From an uncultured Eubacteriales bacterium (GTDB taxonomy: Bacteria; Bacillota; Clostridia; Oscillospirales; Acutalibacteraceae), in NCBI GenBank assembly GCA_934445035.1, contig CAKSDI010000006.1, positions 44,236 to 108,235 of the forward strand: 64,000 nt of DNA. The letters run 5' to 3'. Of the stretch, positions 1-8,224 are shown piece by piece. Within the stretch, counting starts at the first letter, position 1; each line of letters starts with the position of its first letter. The notes beneath the pieces are model-generated. The model had not been told where the DNA came from. It was given only the letters and a program-made list of their open reading frames with translations, and ran no database searches. The translations under genes and the position numbers were made by a program.

Positions 1-2249
1 AGCTTGAAAGAACCGACGAAGCTTACAGGTTGACGGCAATGAATTCAGCGCCGCCTTTTTCAAATTGCAAAAATATCGCAGGCGCATTACAAAGGGCAAA
101 TGTCGGCTCGGTATTAACTCCCACGGAACTTCTTAACATCGCCTCTGTACTTAAAACCGTCAGAGAAGTAAAAAAATGGTATGATAACTCGGAACTTAAA
201 CCTGAAAATTCCGTTTTAAAGGAAAGTTTTGATCAGCTTTACCCTAATAAATATCTCGAAGAAAAAATCACTTTCACGGTTATTTCCGAAGAGGAGATCA
301 GCGATAATGCTTCTGCCGCTTTAAGCAATATCAGAAGAAAAATCAAGCAAAATTCTTCAAAGATAAGAGAAAGTCTTGATAAAACGATAAAAGGCGCGAA
401 TTCGAAGTACCTGCAGGAGGCTATCATCACTCAAAGAGAGGGAAGATATGTCGTTCCCGTTAAAGCCGAATTCAGAAACGCGGTAAGCGGAATTGTTCAC
501 GATACCTCTTCAAGCGGCTCCACAGTGTTTATAGAGCCGATAGGAGTAGTTGAAGCAAACAATCAGATAAGAATATTAAAATCGCAGGAAAAAGCCGAAA
601 TAGAAAGAATTTTAAAAGAAATTTCTTCGGAAGTTTCGGATTTTTCAGATAATATTTCTTTTTCTTATGACAAGTTGGTTGAGCTTGATGTTTGTTTTGC
701 AAAATCCAAATATGCTTATTCCTTAAATTGCATAAAACCTGAATTAAATAATGAGAATATAATTGTTTTAAACAATGCCAGGCATCCGCTTATCGATAAA
801 AATACCGCTGTGCCGATAAGTATTGAAATAGGTACGGATTTTGACACGCTTGTTATAACAGGTCCTAACACAGGCGGAAAAACCGTTTCTTTAAAAACCG
901 TGGGGCTTTTATCTCTGATGGCAGCTTGCGGACTTTTTATACCCGCTTCGGAAAACAGCAGAGTAGCCGTTTTTGAAAAGGTTTTTGCCGATATCGGCGA
1001 TGAGCAGAGTATTTCTCAATCGCTTTCAACATTTTCTTCGCATATGAAAAACATAGTAAATATTTTAGAAGAATGCGGCGATTCTTCGCTTGTTCTGCTT
1101 GATGAGCTATGCTCCGGCACCGATCCCGTTGAAGGTGCGGCGCTTGCAAAAGCCATTCTTTTAAAATTATCGGATCTAGGTGCCAAAACCGTATCAACCA
1201 CGCATTATTCAGAGCTTAAAACCTATGCTCTTGATACTCCGCGCGTTCAGAATGCCGGCTGCGAATTTGATATAAATACTTTAAAGCCGACATATAAGCT
1301 TATTTTAGGAACACCCGGCAGATCAAATGCTTTCCTGATATCCAAAAGATTAGGTTTAAGCGAAGAGGTCATAAATTCCGCTAAAGCTCAGGTCGACAGT
1401 GAGTCGGGAAAATTCGAAAGAGTTATAGCAGGTCTTGAAGTTGAAAGACAAAAAGCAAGATCGGCATTATCCGATACAGAAAATCTCAGAAAACAGCTTG
1501 AATCACAAAAAGCGGAAATTTCGGCAGAAAAAGAAAAACTTGAAATTCAGATAAATAAGCTTACCGAAGACGCGAAAAAAACCGCCGCCGAAATAATTGA
1601 AAACGCAAAATACAGATCTTCTAAACTTTTAAATGAACTCGAAGAAAAAAATAAGAAGATCAATGCCGAAAATGCTTCTTCTGTTCTTGAAAAAGCCAAA
1701 AAAGAATATAGATCGGCGTCAAAAGAATTTGATGAAATTTCCGATCCCGTTACGAAGAATGTGAAAGGCGAAAAATTAAAATCTGCGCCAAATATCGGAG
1801 ATAAAGTTGTAATATCCTCAATAAACAGCGAGGGGGAGGTATTAGATATCGATATAAAAGGCAAAAGAGCTTATGTCCTTTCGGGCTCTATAAAACTCTG
1901 GGTCAAATTTGACGATCTGCTGTTTAGAAAATCATCTGTTAAAAGCAACGCGCCTAAAGCGCATAAAAGCACTTCTCACGGATTTTCTTCTCAAAACAGG
2001 ATAGTTTCTCCTCAAATCGATCTGCGCGGTCTTATGGCAGACGAGGCTATGCTCGAACTTGATAAATATATCGATAACGCCAAGCTTGCAGGACTTAATG
2101 AAGTCACGATAATTCACGGAAAGGGAACAGGGGTTTTAAGAAACTCGGTTAAAAATTTCTTAAAATCAAATAAGCAGGTCGAATCTTTCCGCCTCGGAGT
2201 ATTCGGAGAGGGAGAAAACGGCGTAACTGTTGCCACGCTGAAAAAATAA
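1..2249 (+). CDS. mutS2: Endonuclease MutS2 (5' end outside window)
   Basis: MutS2 is a MutS-family ATPase with a C-terminal Smr nuclease domain, linked to suppression of recombination and rescue of collided ribosomes. The reading frame is open from base 3, and the residues before the first in-frame TTG (base 30) already match the family, so the true start lies upstream and roughly 40-50 residues are missing. Visible: Walker A GPNTGGKT near bases 861-884, Walker B with LLDELCSGTD near 1090-1125, a long charged coiled coil (about 1390-1720), and the Smr domain (IDLRG near 2020, then HGKGTG near 2117). A strong terminator follows directly. Confidence 0.95.
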   Translation, partial: LERTDEAYRLTAMNSAPPFSNCKNIAGALQRANVGSVLTPTELLNIASVLKTVREVKKWYDNSELKPENSVLKESFDQLYPNKYLEEKITFTVISEEEISDNASAALSNIRRKIKQNSSKIRESLDKTIKGANSKYLQEAIITQREGRYVVPVKAEFRNAVSGIVHDTSSSGSTVFIEPIGVVEANNQIRILKSQEKAEIERILKEISSEVSDFSDNISFSYDKLVELDVCFAKSKYAYSLNCIKPELNNENIIVLNNARHPLIDKNTAVPISIEIGTDFDTLVITGPNTGGKTVSLKTVGLLSLMAACGLFIPASENSRVAVFEKVFADIGDEQSISQSLSTFSSHMKNIVNILEECGDSSLVLLDELCSGTDPVEGAALAKAILLKLSDLGAKTVSTTHYSELKTYALDTPRVQNAGCEFDINTLKPTYKLILGTPGRSNAFLISKRLGLSEEVINSAKAQVDSESGKFERVIAGLEVERQKARSALSDTENLRKQLESQKAEISAEKEKLEIQINKLTEDAKKTAAEIIENAKYRSSKLLNELEEKNKKINAENASSVLEKAKKEYRSASKEFDEISDPVTKNVKGEKLKSAPNIGDKVVISSINSEGEVLDIDIKGKRAYVLSGSIKLWVKFDDLLFRKSSVKSNAPKAHKSTSHGFSSQNRIVSPQIDLRGLMADEAMLELDKYIDNAKLAGLNEVTIIHGKGTGVLRNSVKNFLKSNKQVESFRLGVFGEGENGVTVATLKK

Positions 2250-2256
2250 ACCTTTT

Positions 2257-2297
2257 AAAACACGGTACAGCAAAAAAGCTGTACCGTGTTTTTTTAT
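2257..2297 (+). terminator. Rho-independent terminator after mutS2
   Basis: A 13-bp perfect inverted repeat (AACACGGTACAGC and its complement) with a 6-nt loop is followed by seven T residues. It separates mutS2 from the PadR operon. Confidence 0.9.
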
Positions 2298-2305
2298 AAA
2301 AACTA

Positions 2306-2340
2306 TTGACAATTTTAATACTTCGTGATATGATGTATTA
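2306..2340 (+). promoter_or_regulatory. padR promoter with overlapping palindromic operator
   Basis: TTGACA (2306-2311) and TATGAT (2329-2334) are 17 bp apart, a near-consensus sigma-A promoter. A perfect 6-bp inverted repeat, TAATAC (2316-2321) and GTATTA (2335-2340), brackets the -10 box. PadR repressors usually bind such dyads at their own promoter, so autoregulation is inferred. Confidence 0.75.
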
Positions 2341-2358
2341 CGCAAAGGGAGGTATAAT

Positions 2359-2679
2359 ATGGATATTCAGTTGAAACGAGGGCTTTTAGATGTTTGCGTT
2401 TTAGCGGCTATCAGGAACGAAGATTCTTACGGCTATAAAATAATTAAAGATATGAAACCATATATCGAACTTTCCGAATCCACTCTCTATACCATTTTAA
2501 AACGCCTTGAATCAGCCGATATGCTGACTGTCCGCACAGCCGAACACGGCGGCAGACTTCGAAAATATTATCATATCACCGAAGAGGGGATAAAGCGTAT
2601 CGATGAATTCAAGGTCGAATGGAAAGAAATTTTAGCAATTTATAAATTTGTAACCAAGGAGGATAACTCGAATGAATAA
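2359..2679 (+). CDS. PadR family transcriptional regulator
   Basis: This 106-residue protein has the short PadR layout: a winged helix (LKRGLLDVCVLAAI, then YGYKIIKDM and the recognition segment SESTLYTILKRLE) ending in the wing with GGRLRKYYHITEEG. PadR proteins are usually repressors of the genes next to them. It is the first gene of a three-gene operon and overlaps the next gene by 8 bp. The start is ATG with GGGAGG 8 bases upstream. The dyad over its promoter suggests it controls its own operon. The ligand or stress it senses cannot be read from the sequence. Confidence 0.93.
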   Translation: MDIQLKRGLLDVCVLAAIRNEDSYGYKIIKDMKPYIELSESTLYTILKRLESADMLTVRTAEHGGRLRKYYHITEEGIKRIDEFKVEWKEILAIYKFVTKEDNSNE

Positions 2680-3271
2680 GCAGGAATTTCTTGCCGAACT
2701 GCAAAAAGGGTTAAGCGGACTTCCTAAGGATGATATTGAAGAACGCTTGACATTTTACAGTGAAATGATCGAGGACAGAATGGAAGAAGGTCTTTCGGAA
2801 GAAGAAGCGGTTTCAGCTATTGGCTCTACAGATGAGATCGTAAGACAAACGGTAGCCGATACTCCTCTTTCCAAAATTGCAAAAGAAAGGATAAGATCGA
2901 ATAGGCGCCTGAAAGTATGGGAAATAGTGCTTTTATCGATCGGCTCTCCGATTTGGCTTTCTTTAGGTATTGCCGCGGCAGCAGTAATTCTCTCGCTTTA
3001 TATTTCGATATGGGCGGTAATTATTGCACTGTGGGCGGTATTTGCATCATTTGCCCTGAGCGCAGTATCCGGTATTCCGGGATGTATCATATTCGCGTTA
3101 CGCGGCAGTTTTATGAGCGCTTTAACGGTTTTATCCGCCGGAATTACCTGTGCCGGACTTTCTGTTCTGATGTTTTTCGGCTGCAAACAAATAACAAAAG
3201 GCTTTTTATTACTAACTAAGAAAATTTCGTTATGGATAAAAAACTGCTTTATTAAAAAGGAGGAAGCATAA
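2672..3271 (+). CDS. DUF1700 (HAAS-type) membrane protein
   Basis: This 199-residue protein starts with the HAAS/DUF1700 signature (KQEFLAELQKGLSGLPKDDIEERLTFY, in pieces: LAELQKGL and DIEERLTFYSEMIEDRMEEG). Three or four hydrophobic segments follow, at about residues 78-145 and 150-175. The family is nearly always encoded between a PadR regulator and a DUF4097 protein, as here, and is thought to work with them in envelope stress response. The exact activity is unknown. AAGGAGG precedes the ATG, and the stop codon shares a base with the next start (TAATG). Confidence 0.85.
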   Translation: MNKQEFLAELQKGLSGLPKDDIEERLTFYSEMIEDRMEEGLSEEEAVSAIGSTDEIVRQTVADTPLSKIAKERIRSNRRLKVWEIVLLSIGSPIWLSLGIAAAAVILSLYISIWAVIIALWAVFASFALSAVSGIPGCIIFALRGSFMSALTVLSAGITCAGLSVLMFFGCKQITKGFLLLTKKISLWIKNCFIKKEEA

Positions 3272-4233
3272 TGAAAAAAACTACAAAAGTATGGCTAATC
3301 ACAGGCGTTTCTCTGATTCTTATCGGCTGTATTCTCTTTGCAGGAATAATGATCTTCGCAAAATGGGATCTTTCAAAGATCTCTTCGGTGAGTTTCAAAG
3401 AAAATACATATAATGTAGACAATTCATTCGATAACATTTCTTTAAATTCCTTTACTGCCGATGTGACTTTTTTATTGTCTGACGACGGAAAATGTAAAGT
3501 TGAGTGCTATGAGGAAGAAAATATTACTCATTCTGTAGAAGTAATAGAAAATACACTTCAAATCAAAACAATTAATAATAAGTCATGGTACGATCAGATA
3601 GGCTTTTTATTCGATACGCCGAGAATAACCGTTTATCTGCCTAAAAATGAATTTAAGGCGCTTACGGTTAAAAACAGCACCGGTAATATCGATATACCAA
3701 AAGATCTCAAATTTGAAAGCGCCGATATTTCTTTAAGCACAGGAAATGCTAAATTAGGAGCAGCTGTATCGGAACAAGCTAAAATTAAAACAAGCACGGG
3801 GGATATCCGTATCGAGGATACCACGGCGGGCTCGCTTGAGCTTAAAACTTCCACAGGAAAAGTAACGCTTTCAAATGTTACCTGCCGAGAGGATATAAAT
3901 TTAAAAGTATCAACGGGAAATGCGGACCTGACCGATATTAAATGTAAAAACTTAAATTCCGAAGGAACTACAGGAAACTTAACTTTAAATAAGATAATCG
4001 CACAGGATAAGTTTACTATAAAAAGGAGTACGGGAATTGTTAGGTTTTTAGACTCCGACGCGGCTGAAATTACCGTTAAAACCAATACAGGCGATGTTAT
4101 GGGAAATTTGCTTACCGAGAAAGTTTTTATAACAGAAACCTCTACGGGAGATGTTAATGTCCCGAAAACGGCTACCGGCGGCAAATGCGAAATAAAAACT
4201 GATACGGGAAATATCAAAATAAAAACTAACTGA
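3271..4233 (+). CDS. DUF4097 beta-repeat protein, membrane-anchored
   Basis: A 320-residue protein with one N-terminal hydrophobic helix (about residues 7-30, containing LIGC) and an extracytoplasmic body. From about residue 130 there are roughly ten repeats of 17-21 residues, each carrying a T-G-(N/D/K) turn such as NSTGNI, LSTGNA, TSTGDI, VSTGNA, TNTGDV and TDTGNI. These build a right-handed beta-helix-like fold typical of DUF4097. It is the effector-like last gene of the PadR operon and is followed by a terminator. Function is not established. The repeats create a long antisense open frame (3633-4217) that is not a gene. Confidence 0.85.
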   Translation: MKKTTKVWLITGVSLILIGCILFAGIMIFAKWDLSKISSVSFKENTYNVDNSFDNISLNSFTADVTFLLSDDGKCKVECYEEENITHSVEVIENTLQIKTINNKSWYDQIGFLFDTPRITVYLPKNEFKALTVKNSTGNIDIPKDLKFESADISLSTGNAKLGAAVSEQAKIKTSTGDIRIEDTTAGSLELKTSTGKVTLSNVTCREDINLKVSTGNADLTDIKCKNLNSEGTTGNLTLNKIIAQDKFTIKRSTGIVRFLDSDAAEITVKTNTGDVMGNLLTEKVFITETSTGDVNVPKTATGGKCEIKTDTGNIKIKTN

Positions 4234-4240
4234 AAATATC

Positions 4241-4286
4241 AAAAAACGCTCTGCAGGATCATTTTAAACCTGCAGGGCGTTTTTTG
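4241..4286. terminator. Bidirectional terminator between convergent genes
   Basis: AAAAAACGCTCTGCAGG (4241-4257) pairs with CCTGCAGGGCGTTTTTT (4269-4285) with one mismatch. A/T runs on both sides let it serve the DUF4097 gene and the opposing SDR gene. Confidence 0.88.
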
Positions 4287-4297
4287 TTTTAAAATAA

Positions 4298-5032
4298 TTA
4301 TATCACATATCCTCCGCTTACGGATAATATCTGTCCTGTGATATAATCCGCGTCATCAGAAGCTAAAAACACGACCGATTTTGCTATATCTTCGACAGTT
4401 CCTATTCTGCCTAAAGGTATTTCCTCCACAAATGAATTTAAATCGTCTGTAGAAACAGTTTCGTTCATTTTAGTGGCTATAAGCCCCGGAGATACTGCGT
4501 TAACAGTTATTCCGCTTGGAGCCAGCTCTTTAGCAAGAGCTTTTGTAAGCCCGTTTATTCCGGCTTTAGAAGCCGAATATGCAACCTCGCACGAGGCGCC
4601 GATATCGCCCCACATAGAAGATATATTTATTATCTTTCCGCATTTTTGATGAACCATTATTTTGCTTGCTTCTTTACAGCACAAATATGTTCCTTTTAAA
4701 TTGACTGAAAAAATCTCTTCGGTTTTTTCGTCTTCAAGAGAAGTAATAGTATCAATATAAGACTTCCCGGCATTATTTACAAGCAGATCTATTCTACCGA
4801 ATTTTTCAAGCGCGAAATTCATCATTTCAAACACTTCTTTTTTATTTGATACATCAGCTTTAAATGAATAAGCTTCGCATCCTAACAAGCGCAGGGAAGA
4901 GGAGAGGGCATCGGCTTTGTTCTTATTTTTATTATAGTTTACTATTATATTGTAACCCTTTGCCGCAAGAGCCTTGCAAACGGCAGAACCGATATCGCCG
5001 GAGCCGCCGGTTATTATTGCTGATTTTTTCAT
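4298..5032 (-). CDS. SDR family oxidoreductase (FabG-like)
   Basis: A 244-residue classical short-chain dehydrogenase. Visible: nucleotide-binding GGSGDIG (about residues 9-15), NNAG (about 87-90), catalytic Ser in ISSMWG and the YSASK pair (about 150-154), then PGLIATKM. Length and motifs fit 3-oxoacyl-ACP reductase (FabG) and the related EF-P 5-aminopentanone reductase (YmfI type). The gene is single, not in a fatty-acid cluster, which mildly favours something other than the main FabG. The start is ATG with AAAGGTG upstream on the minus strand. Substrate is undetermined. Confidence 0.85.
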   Translation of the reverse strand: MKKSAIITGGSGDIGSAVCKALAAKGYNIIVNYNKNKNKADALSSSLRLLGCEAYSFKADVSNKKEVFEMMNFALEKFGRIDLLVNNAGKSYIDTITSLEDEKTEEIFSVNLKGTYLCCKEASKIMVHQKCGKIINISSMWGDIGASCEVAYSASKAGINGLTKALAKELAPSGITVNAVSPGLIATKMNETVSTDDLNSFVEEIPLGRIGTVEDIAKSVVFLASDDADYITGQILSVSGGYVI

Positions 5033-5110
5033 AAAATCACCTTTTAAAGTTTTTAATAATTATATCATAAAATTTTAAAAAAATAAATAATAATTTCACA
5101 ACAATTTGGG

Positions 5111-5315
5111 TTAACATAATTCTAACATAAGCATATATTGTGTGGTTTACATAAATAGTTTACATAATTCTTTTTGATTTTGAATTTAACGGTTGACATA
5201 AAATAAAAAATGTAGTATAAATATATTTACACCGCTGTTTTTATTAAAAACGCAGCTATTTTTATGTAACCCTTTAAAAGCAAAATATATATTTTTTCTG
5301 ATTTTGTTAACATAA
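5111..5315. repeat. Cluster of TTWACATAA motifs in a 360-bp gene-free region
   Basis: The stretch 5033-5392 holds no gene. It carries repeated TTWACATAA-like nonamers at 5111, 5122 (CTAACATAA), 5146, 5159, 5193 (TTGACATAA, overlapping the -35), 5262 (reverse orientation) and 5307. Adjacent copies are 11, 24 and 13 bp apart. The cluster surrounds the presumed promoter of the downstream SpoIIM-like gene. A regulator binding array is inferred. Part of the count may reflect strong A+T bias. Confidence 0.45.
5193..5221 (+). promoter_or_regulatory. Promoter of spoIIM-like/xerD-like pair
   Basis: TTGACA (5193-5198) and TATAAA (5216-5221) are 17 bp apart. The leader is about 165 nt long and includes a stem-loop near 5234-5256 (GCTG..TTTTT with AAAAA..CAGC). 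Confidence 0.7.
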
Positions 5316-5392
5316 AACAAAGCAATTTCATAAAGTTTATTCATATCTTGTCCTTTTGGCTCATAGTATTAATCGTCAGGAGGGCAATTATT

Positions 5393-6028
5393 ATGAACAA
5401 GGGCGCACTAATCAATTTCAGAAAATTCAAAGTCAATAAATTTTTTAAGATCAATAAAATCGTTTTTTTAATGTGTTTGCTGTTTGTTATAGGCTTAATT
5501 ATCGGTCTTATTCTTTTAAGCAAAAATAAAGCGATTTTAGCTTTTTCAAAAAAGGTATTTTCCGACTATTTTATTTTAAGGTCAAAAAAATCCTTTTTTA
5601 AAATATTTTTCTCATCATTTTTATCATCGCTTGTTTTTCTGCTTTTTATTTTTGTTTCGGGAGCTTCGGTGCTTGGTGTTATCACCGTTCCGTTTTTTGT
5701 AACGGCAAAAGGGTTCCTTTTCGGAATTCTCTGCGGATATGCTTTTAACACATTTTCACTTAAAGGCGTAGCTTTTAACGCTATGATACTGATTCCCGGA
5801 TCAATAGTAGGTTTGATATCTTATCTTTTCGCAGCAAAATATTCTGTTATGTTTTCCTGCGATTTTATAAAGCTTATTTTCCCAAAAAGCAGACCGATTA
5901 ATCTTTTCGGCGGTTTCAGAGATTATACTTATAAATATTTCACTGTTGTTTGCTTTACATTGATTTCTGCGTTATCTGACGCCGCAGTAAGTTATTTCTT
6001 TATAAAGTTTTTTAATTTCAGCGTTTAA
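5393..6028 (+). CDS. spoIIM: Stage II sporulation protein M-like membrane protein
   Basis: With the start set at ATG 5393 (CAGGAGGG 7-9 bases upstream) the protein has 211 residues, close to the roughly 214 of Bacillus SpoIIM. It is very hydrophobic, with about five membrane segments. The central SGASVLGVITVP.. and GFLFGILCGY stretches resemble the SpoIIM/DUF95 family. In sporulators SpoIIM forms the DMP complex that thins peptidoglycan during engulfment. The neighbour is a xerD-like gene, as in Bacillus (spoIIM-fur-xerD), which supports the call. An upstream in-frame TTG at 5348 lacks a ribosome binding site. Whether the host sporulates cannot be told from this window. Confidence 0.65.
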   Translation: MNKGALINFRKFKVNKFFKINKIVFLMCLLFVIGLIIGLILLSKNKAILAFSKKVFSDYFILRSKKSFFKIFFSSFLSSLVFLLFIFVSGASVLGVITVPFFVTAKGFLFGILCGYAFNTFSLKGVAFNAMILIPGSIVGLISYLFAAKYSVMFSCDFIKLIFPKSRPINLFGGFRDYTYKYFTVVCFTLISALSDAAVSYFFIKFFNFSV

Positions 6029-6045
6029 AAAAAGAGGTGTGATAA

Positions 6046-6933
6046 TTGAATTTTTATACAGACGGGTTTAAGGAATACTTAAAGGAAGTCAAAAAAACTT
6101 CTTTAAATACGCTTGAAGCTTATATCCGTGATGTCAATCAATTTATCGGTTATTGCACCTCGAATAATATTTACGATATAGGAAAGATCAACGAAAAGAC
6201 AATTCTTGATTTTCTTAAGCACCTTTCCGATATAGGTAAAAGCGAATCCACAAAATCGAGGATAATAGCTTCGCTTAGGTGTTATTTTAAATATCTTATA
6301 TCATTAAATGTTTTATCCGCCGATCCTTCAAAAGCGGTTAAAATGCACAAGTCATCAAGAAAGCTGCCGGATGTTCTCGAAGTTAACGAGATCGTTAATT
6401 TATTGTCACAAGCAAGCGGCTCGGATTATAAAAGTCTTCGTGACAGGGCTATGCTTGAGCTTCACTATGCCACGGGTATAAAAGTAACGGAGCTGATAGA
6501 ATTAAGAGTTTATGATATAAATCTTCAAATCGGTATTTTACATACGCACAGTTCCGGTCACGAAAGAATAATTCCGGTTTATGCCGACGCCGTTAAGCAC
6601 ATAGAAGATTATATGAAATACGCAAGACCTGCTATTGTAAATGATGAGTCCGAGGACAGGCTGTTTACTAATATGAACGGTAAACCGCTGACAAGACAGG
6701 GCTTTTGGAAAATAATAAAATACTACGCCGATAAGGCAGGTATTAAAAAAGATATCAACCCTCAGACATTAAGGCATTCGTTTGCAACACACCTGCTTGA
6801 AAACGGTGCGCAGCTCAAAGACTTAAAAGAATTGCTTGGTCATTCTGATATTGCGTCAACACAGGTTTACGCACAAGTGGTAAAAAGTAAATATGTCAGA
6901 TCTTATGCAAAATTTCATCCACTTGCAAAATAA
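6046..6933 (+). CDS. xerD: XerD-like tyrosine recombinase, catalytic residues altered
   Basis: A 295-residue protein with the XerC/D layout: an N-terminal SAM-like core-binding domain (about 1-90) and a C-terminal catalytic domain. Xer proteins resolve chromosome dimers at dif. Aligned by motif to E. coli XerC/D, Arg-II (R243 in TLRH), His-III (H266 in LLGHSD) and the Tyr nucleophile (Y275 in TQVYAQ) are kept. Arg-I is Lys (K146 in ATGIKVTEL), the first His of HxxR is Gln (Q240), and the beta-hairpin Lys is missing (Ser-rich HSSGHER instead of GKGNKER). The start is TTG with GAGGTG upstream. It may be a non-canonical or impaired recombinase. Confidence 0.85.
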   Translation: MNFYTDGFKEYLKEVKKTSLNTLEAYIRDVNQFIGYCTSNNIYDIGKINEKTILDFLKHLSDIGKSESTKSRIIASLRCYFKYLISLNVLSADPSKAVKMHKSSRKLPDVLEVNEIVNLLSQASGSDYKSLRDRAMLELHYATGIKVTELIELRVYDINLQIGILHTHSSGHERIIPVYADAVKHIEDYMKYARPAIVNDESEDRLFTNMNGKPLTRQGFWKIIKYYADKAGIKKDINPQTLRHSFATHLLENGAQLKDLKELLGHSDIASTQVYAQVVKSKYVRSYAKFHPLAK

Positions 6934-6987
6934 AGCTCACTACAATAGTAATTATATATGTATATTACTATTACGGTGAGCTTTTAT
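6932..6987 (+). terminator. Terminator after xerD-like gene
   Basis: Long stem: AAAGCTCAC..AATAGTAAT pairs with ATTACTATT..GTGAGCTTTT around a short AT-rich loop, ending in a T-rich tail. Confidence 0.88.
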
Positions 6988-7004
6988 AATTTGTTCCCCG
7001 ATTT

Positions 7005-7099
7005 ATACAAAATATTCATTTTGTATAATTGCATATAGCATTCCTTAGGCAGGTTACCCTGCCTTTTTTTCTTTTGCAATTACCGCGCCCTTTAGGCGC
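7005..7099. repeat. Intergenic run of three hairpins
   Basis: Between the xerD terminator and the yitT terminator there is no supported gene. Three separate inverted repeats occur: ATACAAAAT/ATTTTGTAT (7005-7026, 4-nt loop), AGGCAGG/CCTGCCT with seven T (7047-7070, terminator-like on the plus strand), and GCGCC/GGCGC (7085-7099). This could be a small RNA locus, a decayed gene or a dispersed intergenic repeat. Confidence 0.4.
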
Positions 7100-7160
7100 T
7101 TACAAAATGCCTGTTTTGTTCCGTTGTGCGGTGCTACTCCTTTTAAGCACTTTGCCAGCA

Positions 7161-7199
7161 ACAAAAATGCGGCAGAAAAATTTTTCTGCCGCAAAAATT
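7161..7199 (-). terminator. Terminator after yitT-like gene
   Basis: TGCGGCAGAAAAA (7168-7180) is followed immediately by its exact complement (7181-7193). On the minus strand the stem is followed by TTTTTG. It starts just after the yitT stop codon. Confidence 0.85.
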
Positions 7200-8075
7200 T
7201 TAAGTTTGTTTTCCTTTCATAACATCTGCTATCTCCGAAATCGATATGTAAGCATATGGATCAATATCGTGAACTATGCTTCTTAGCTTTGTGATCTGAA
7301 ATCTGTTGACAACTGCATATATCATTTTTTTATCGGTGCCCGAATAAAAGCCTTTGGCGTCAAGCACCGTAAGACCGCAGCCGAATTCTTCAGACAGCGC
7401 CGAACACACCGGCTCCGAATTCGATGTAACAATAAGCGCCGCCTTTGAGCGGTCAATACCCTCAACAAGAAAGTCTACCGTTTTAAGAGCCGCGGCATAA
7501 GCAACGATCGAATAAAGCGGTAATATCCAGCTGTTTAAAACAATTCCGCATATTATATATAGTAATAAGTTATATATCATAACGAATGTTCCGACTGAAA
7601 TTCCCAAAATCTTTGAGAAGATCACAGCCATTACTTCAATTCCGTCCATAGCGCCGCCGTATCGGATAGCCATACCGCTCCCTACTCCGGAGATCAATCC
7701 TCCGAATATTGCGCAAAGAAGCAGATCCTCACCGGCAAGCGGAGAGGCTATGCTAACATCAACGGGAAAAACATCCGTTATAAGAAACGCGGCGAAAGAA
7801 TAAATAAAAACAGCATAAATGGAATAAACGGTGAACACTATCCCCTGCTTTTTCAAGCCGTATATAAATAGAGGTATATTTAATATAATAAGAAAGAAAG
7901 ATAAAGATAAGTAACTCGGTGTTATTTGAGAAAGCAGTATCGATGTTCCGGAAATTCCGCTGTCATAGAGGTTTACGGGAGCCAAAAACATAGTAACTCC
8001 TATAGCATTGATTATTCCGGCGACCGTAAGGAATAAAAAGTTTTTTATTTTAAAGCTGTTTTTACATAATTTCAT
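7200..8075 (-). CDS. YitT family membrane protein (DUF161/DUF2179)
   Basis: A 291-residue integral membrane protein with about five or six membrane segments (AGIINAIGVTMFLAP, FFLIILNIPLFIYG, FGGLISGVGSGMAIRYGGAMDG and others) and a C-terminal soluble DUF2179 domain (about residues 210-285). This is the standard YitT architecture. The conserved GG(A/S)xDGxE motif is seen as GGAMDGIEV. The family is suspected of transport but its substrate is unknown. ATG 8075 is preferred over the TTG one codon upstream because it is better spaced from the AGG. The gene stands alone. Confidence 0.88.
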   Translation of the reverse strand: MKLCKNSFKIKNFLFLTVAGIINAIGVTMFLAPVNLYDSGISGTSILLSQITPSYLSLSFFLIILNIPLFIYGLKKQGIVFTVYSIYAVFIYSFAAFLITDVFPVDVSIASPLAGEDLLLCAIFGGLISGVGSGMAIRYGGAMDGIEVMAVIFSKILGISVGTFVMIYNLLLYIICGIVLNSWILPLYSIVAYAAALKTVDFLVEGIDRSKAALIVTSNSEPVCSALSEEFGCGLTVLDAKGFYSGTDKKMIYAVVNRFQITKLRSIVHDIDPYAYISISEIADVMKGKQT

Positions 8076-8224
8076 CAATTAACCTACTTTCAGACCGTAA
8101 ATTTTCTTAATTATATCATAAAATACAATAAAAAACCATAATCAATTTTGTCGAATAATGAAAAATAAACAAAATTTTTCTAAAATACGACCGATTATCT
8201 ACAAATTTAACGGTGCAAAAACTA

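Noticed and set aside
3633..4217. Long antisense open frame opposite the DUF4097 gene
   Set aside because: It mirrors the T-G repeat codons of the real gene, has no ribosome binding site and gives a low-complexity Ser/Val/Phe product.
5111..5167. Short direct repeats as a CRISPR array
   Set aside because: Repeats are only about 9 bp with irregular 2-15 bp gaps, far from CRISPR size, and no cas gene is present.
6046..6933. xerD-like gene as an integrase of a mobile element
   Set aside because: Length, N-terminal domain and spoIIM neighbour fit a chromosomal Xer protein; no phage or conjugation genes are around.
7029..7286. 85-residue plus-strand frame between xerD and yitT
   Set aside because: It starts inside a hairpin, crosses two terminators and runs into the yitT coding strand; no ribosome binding site.
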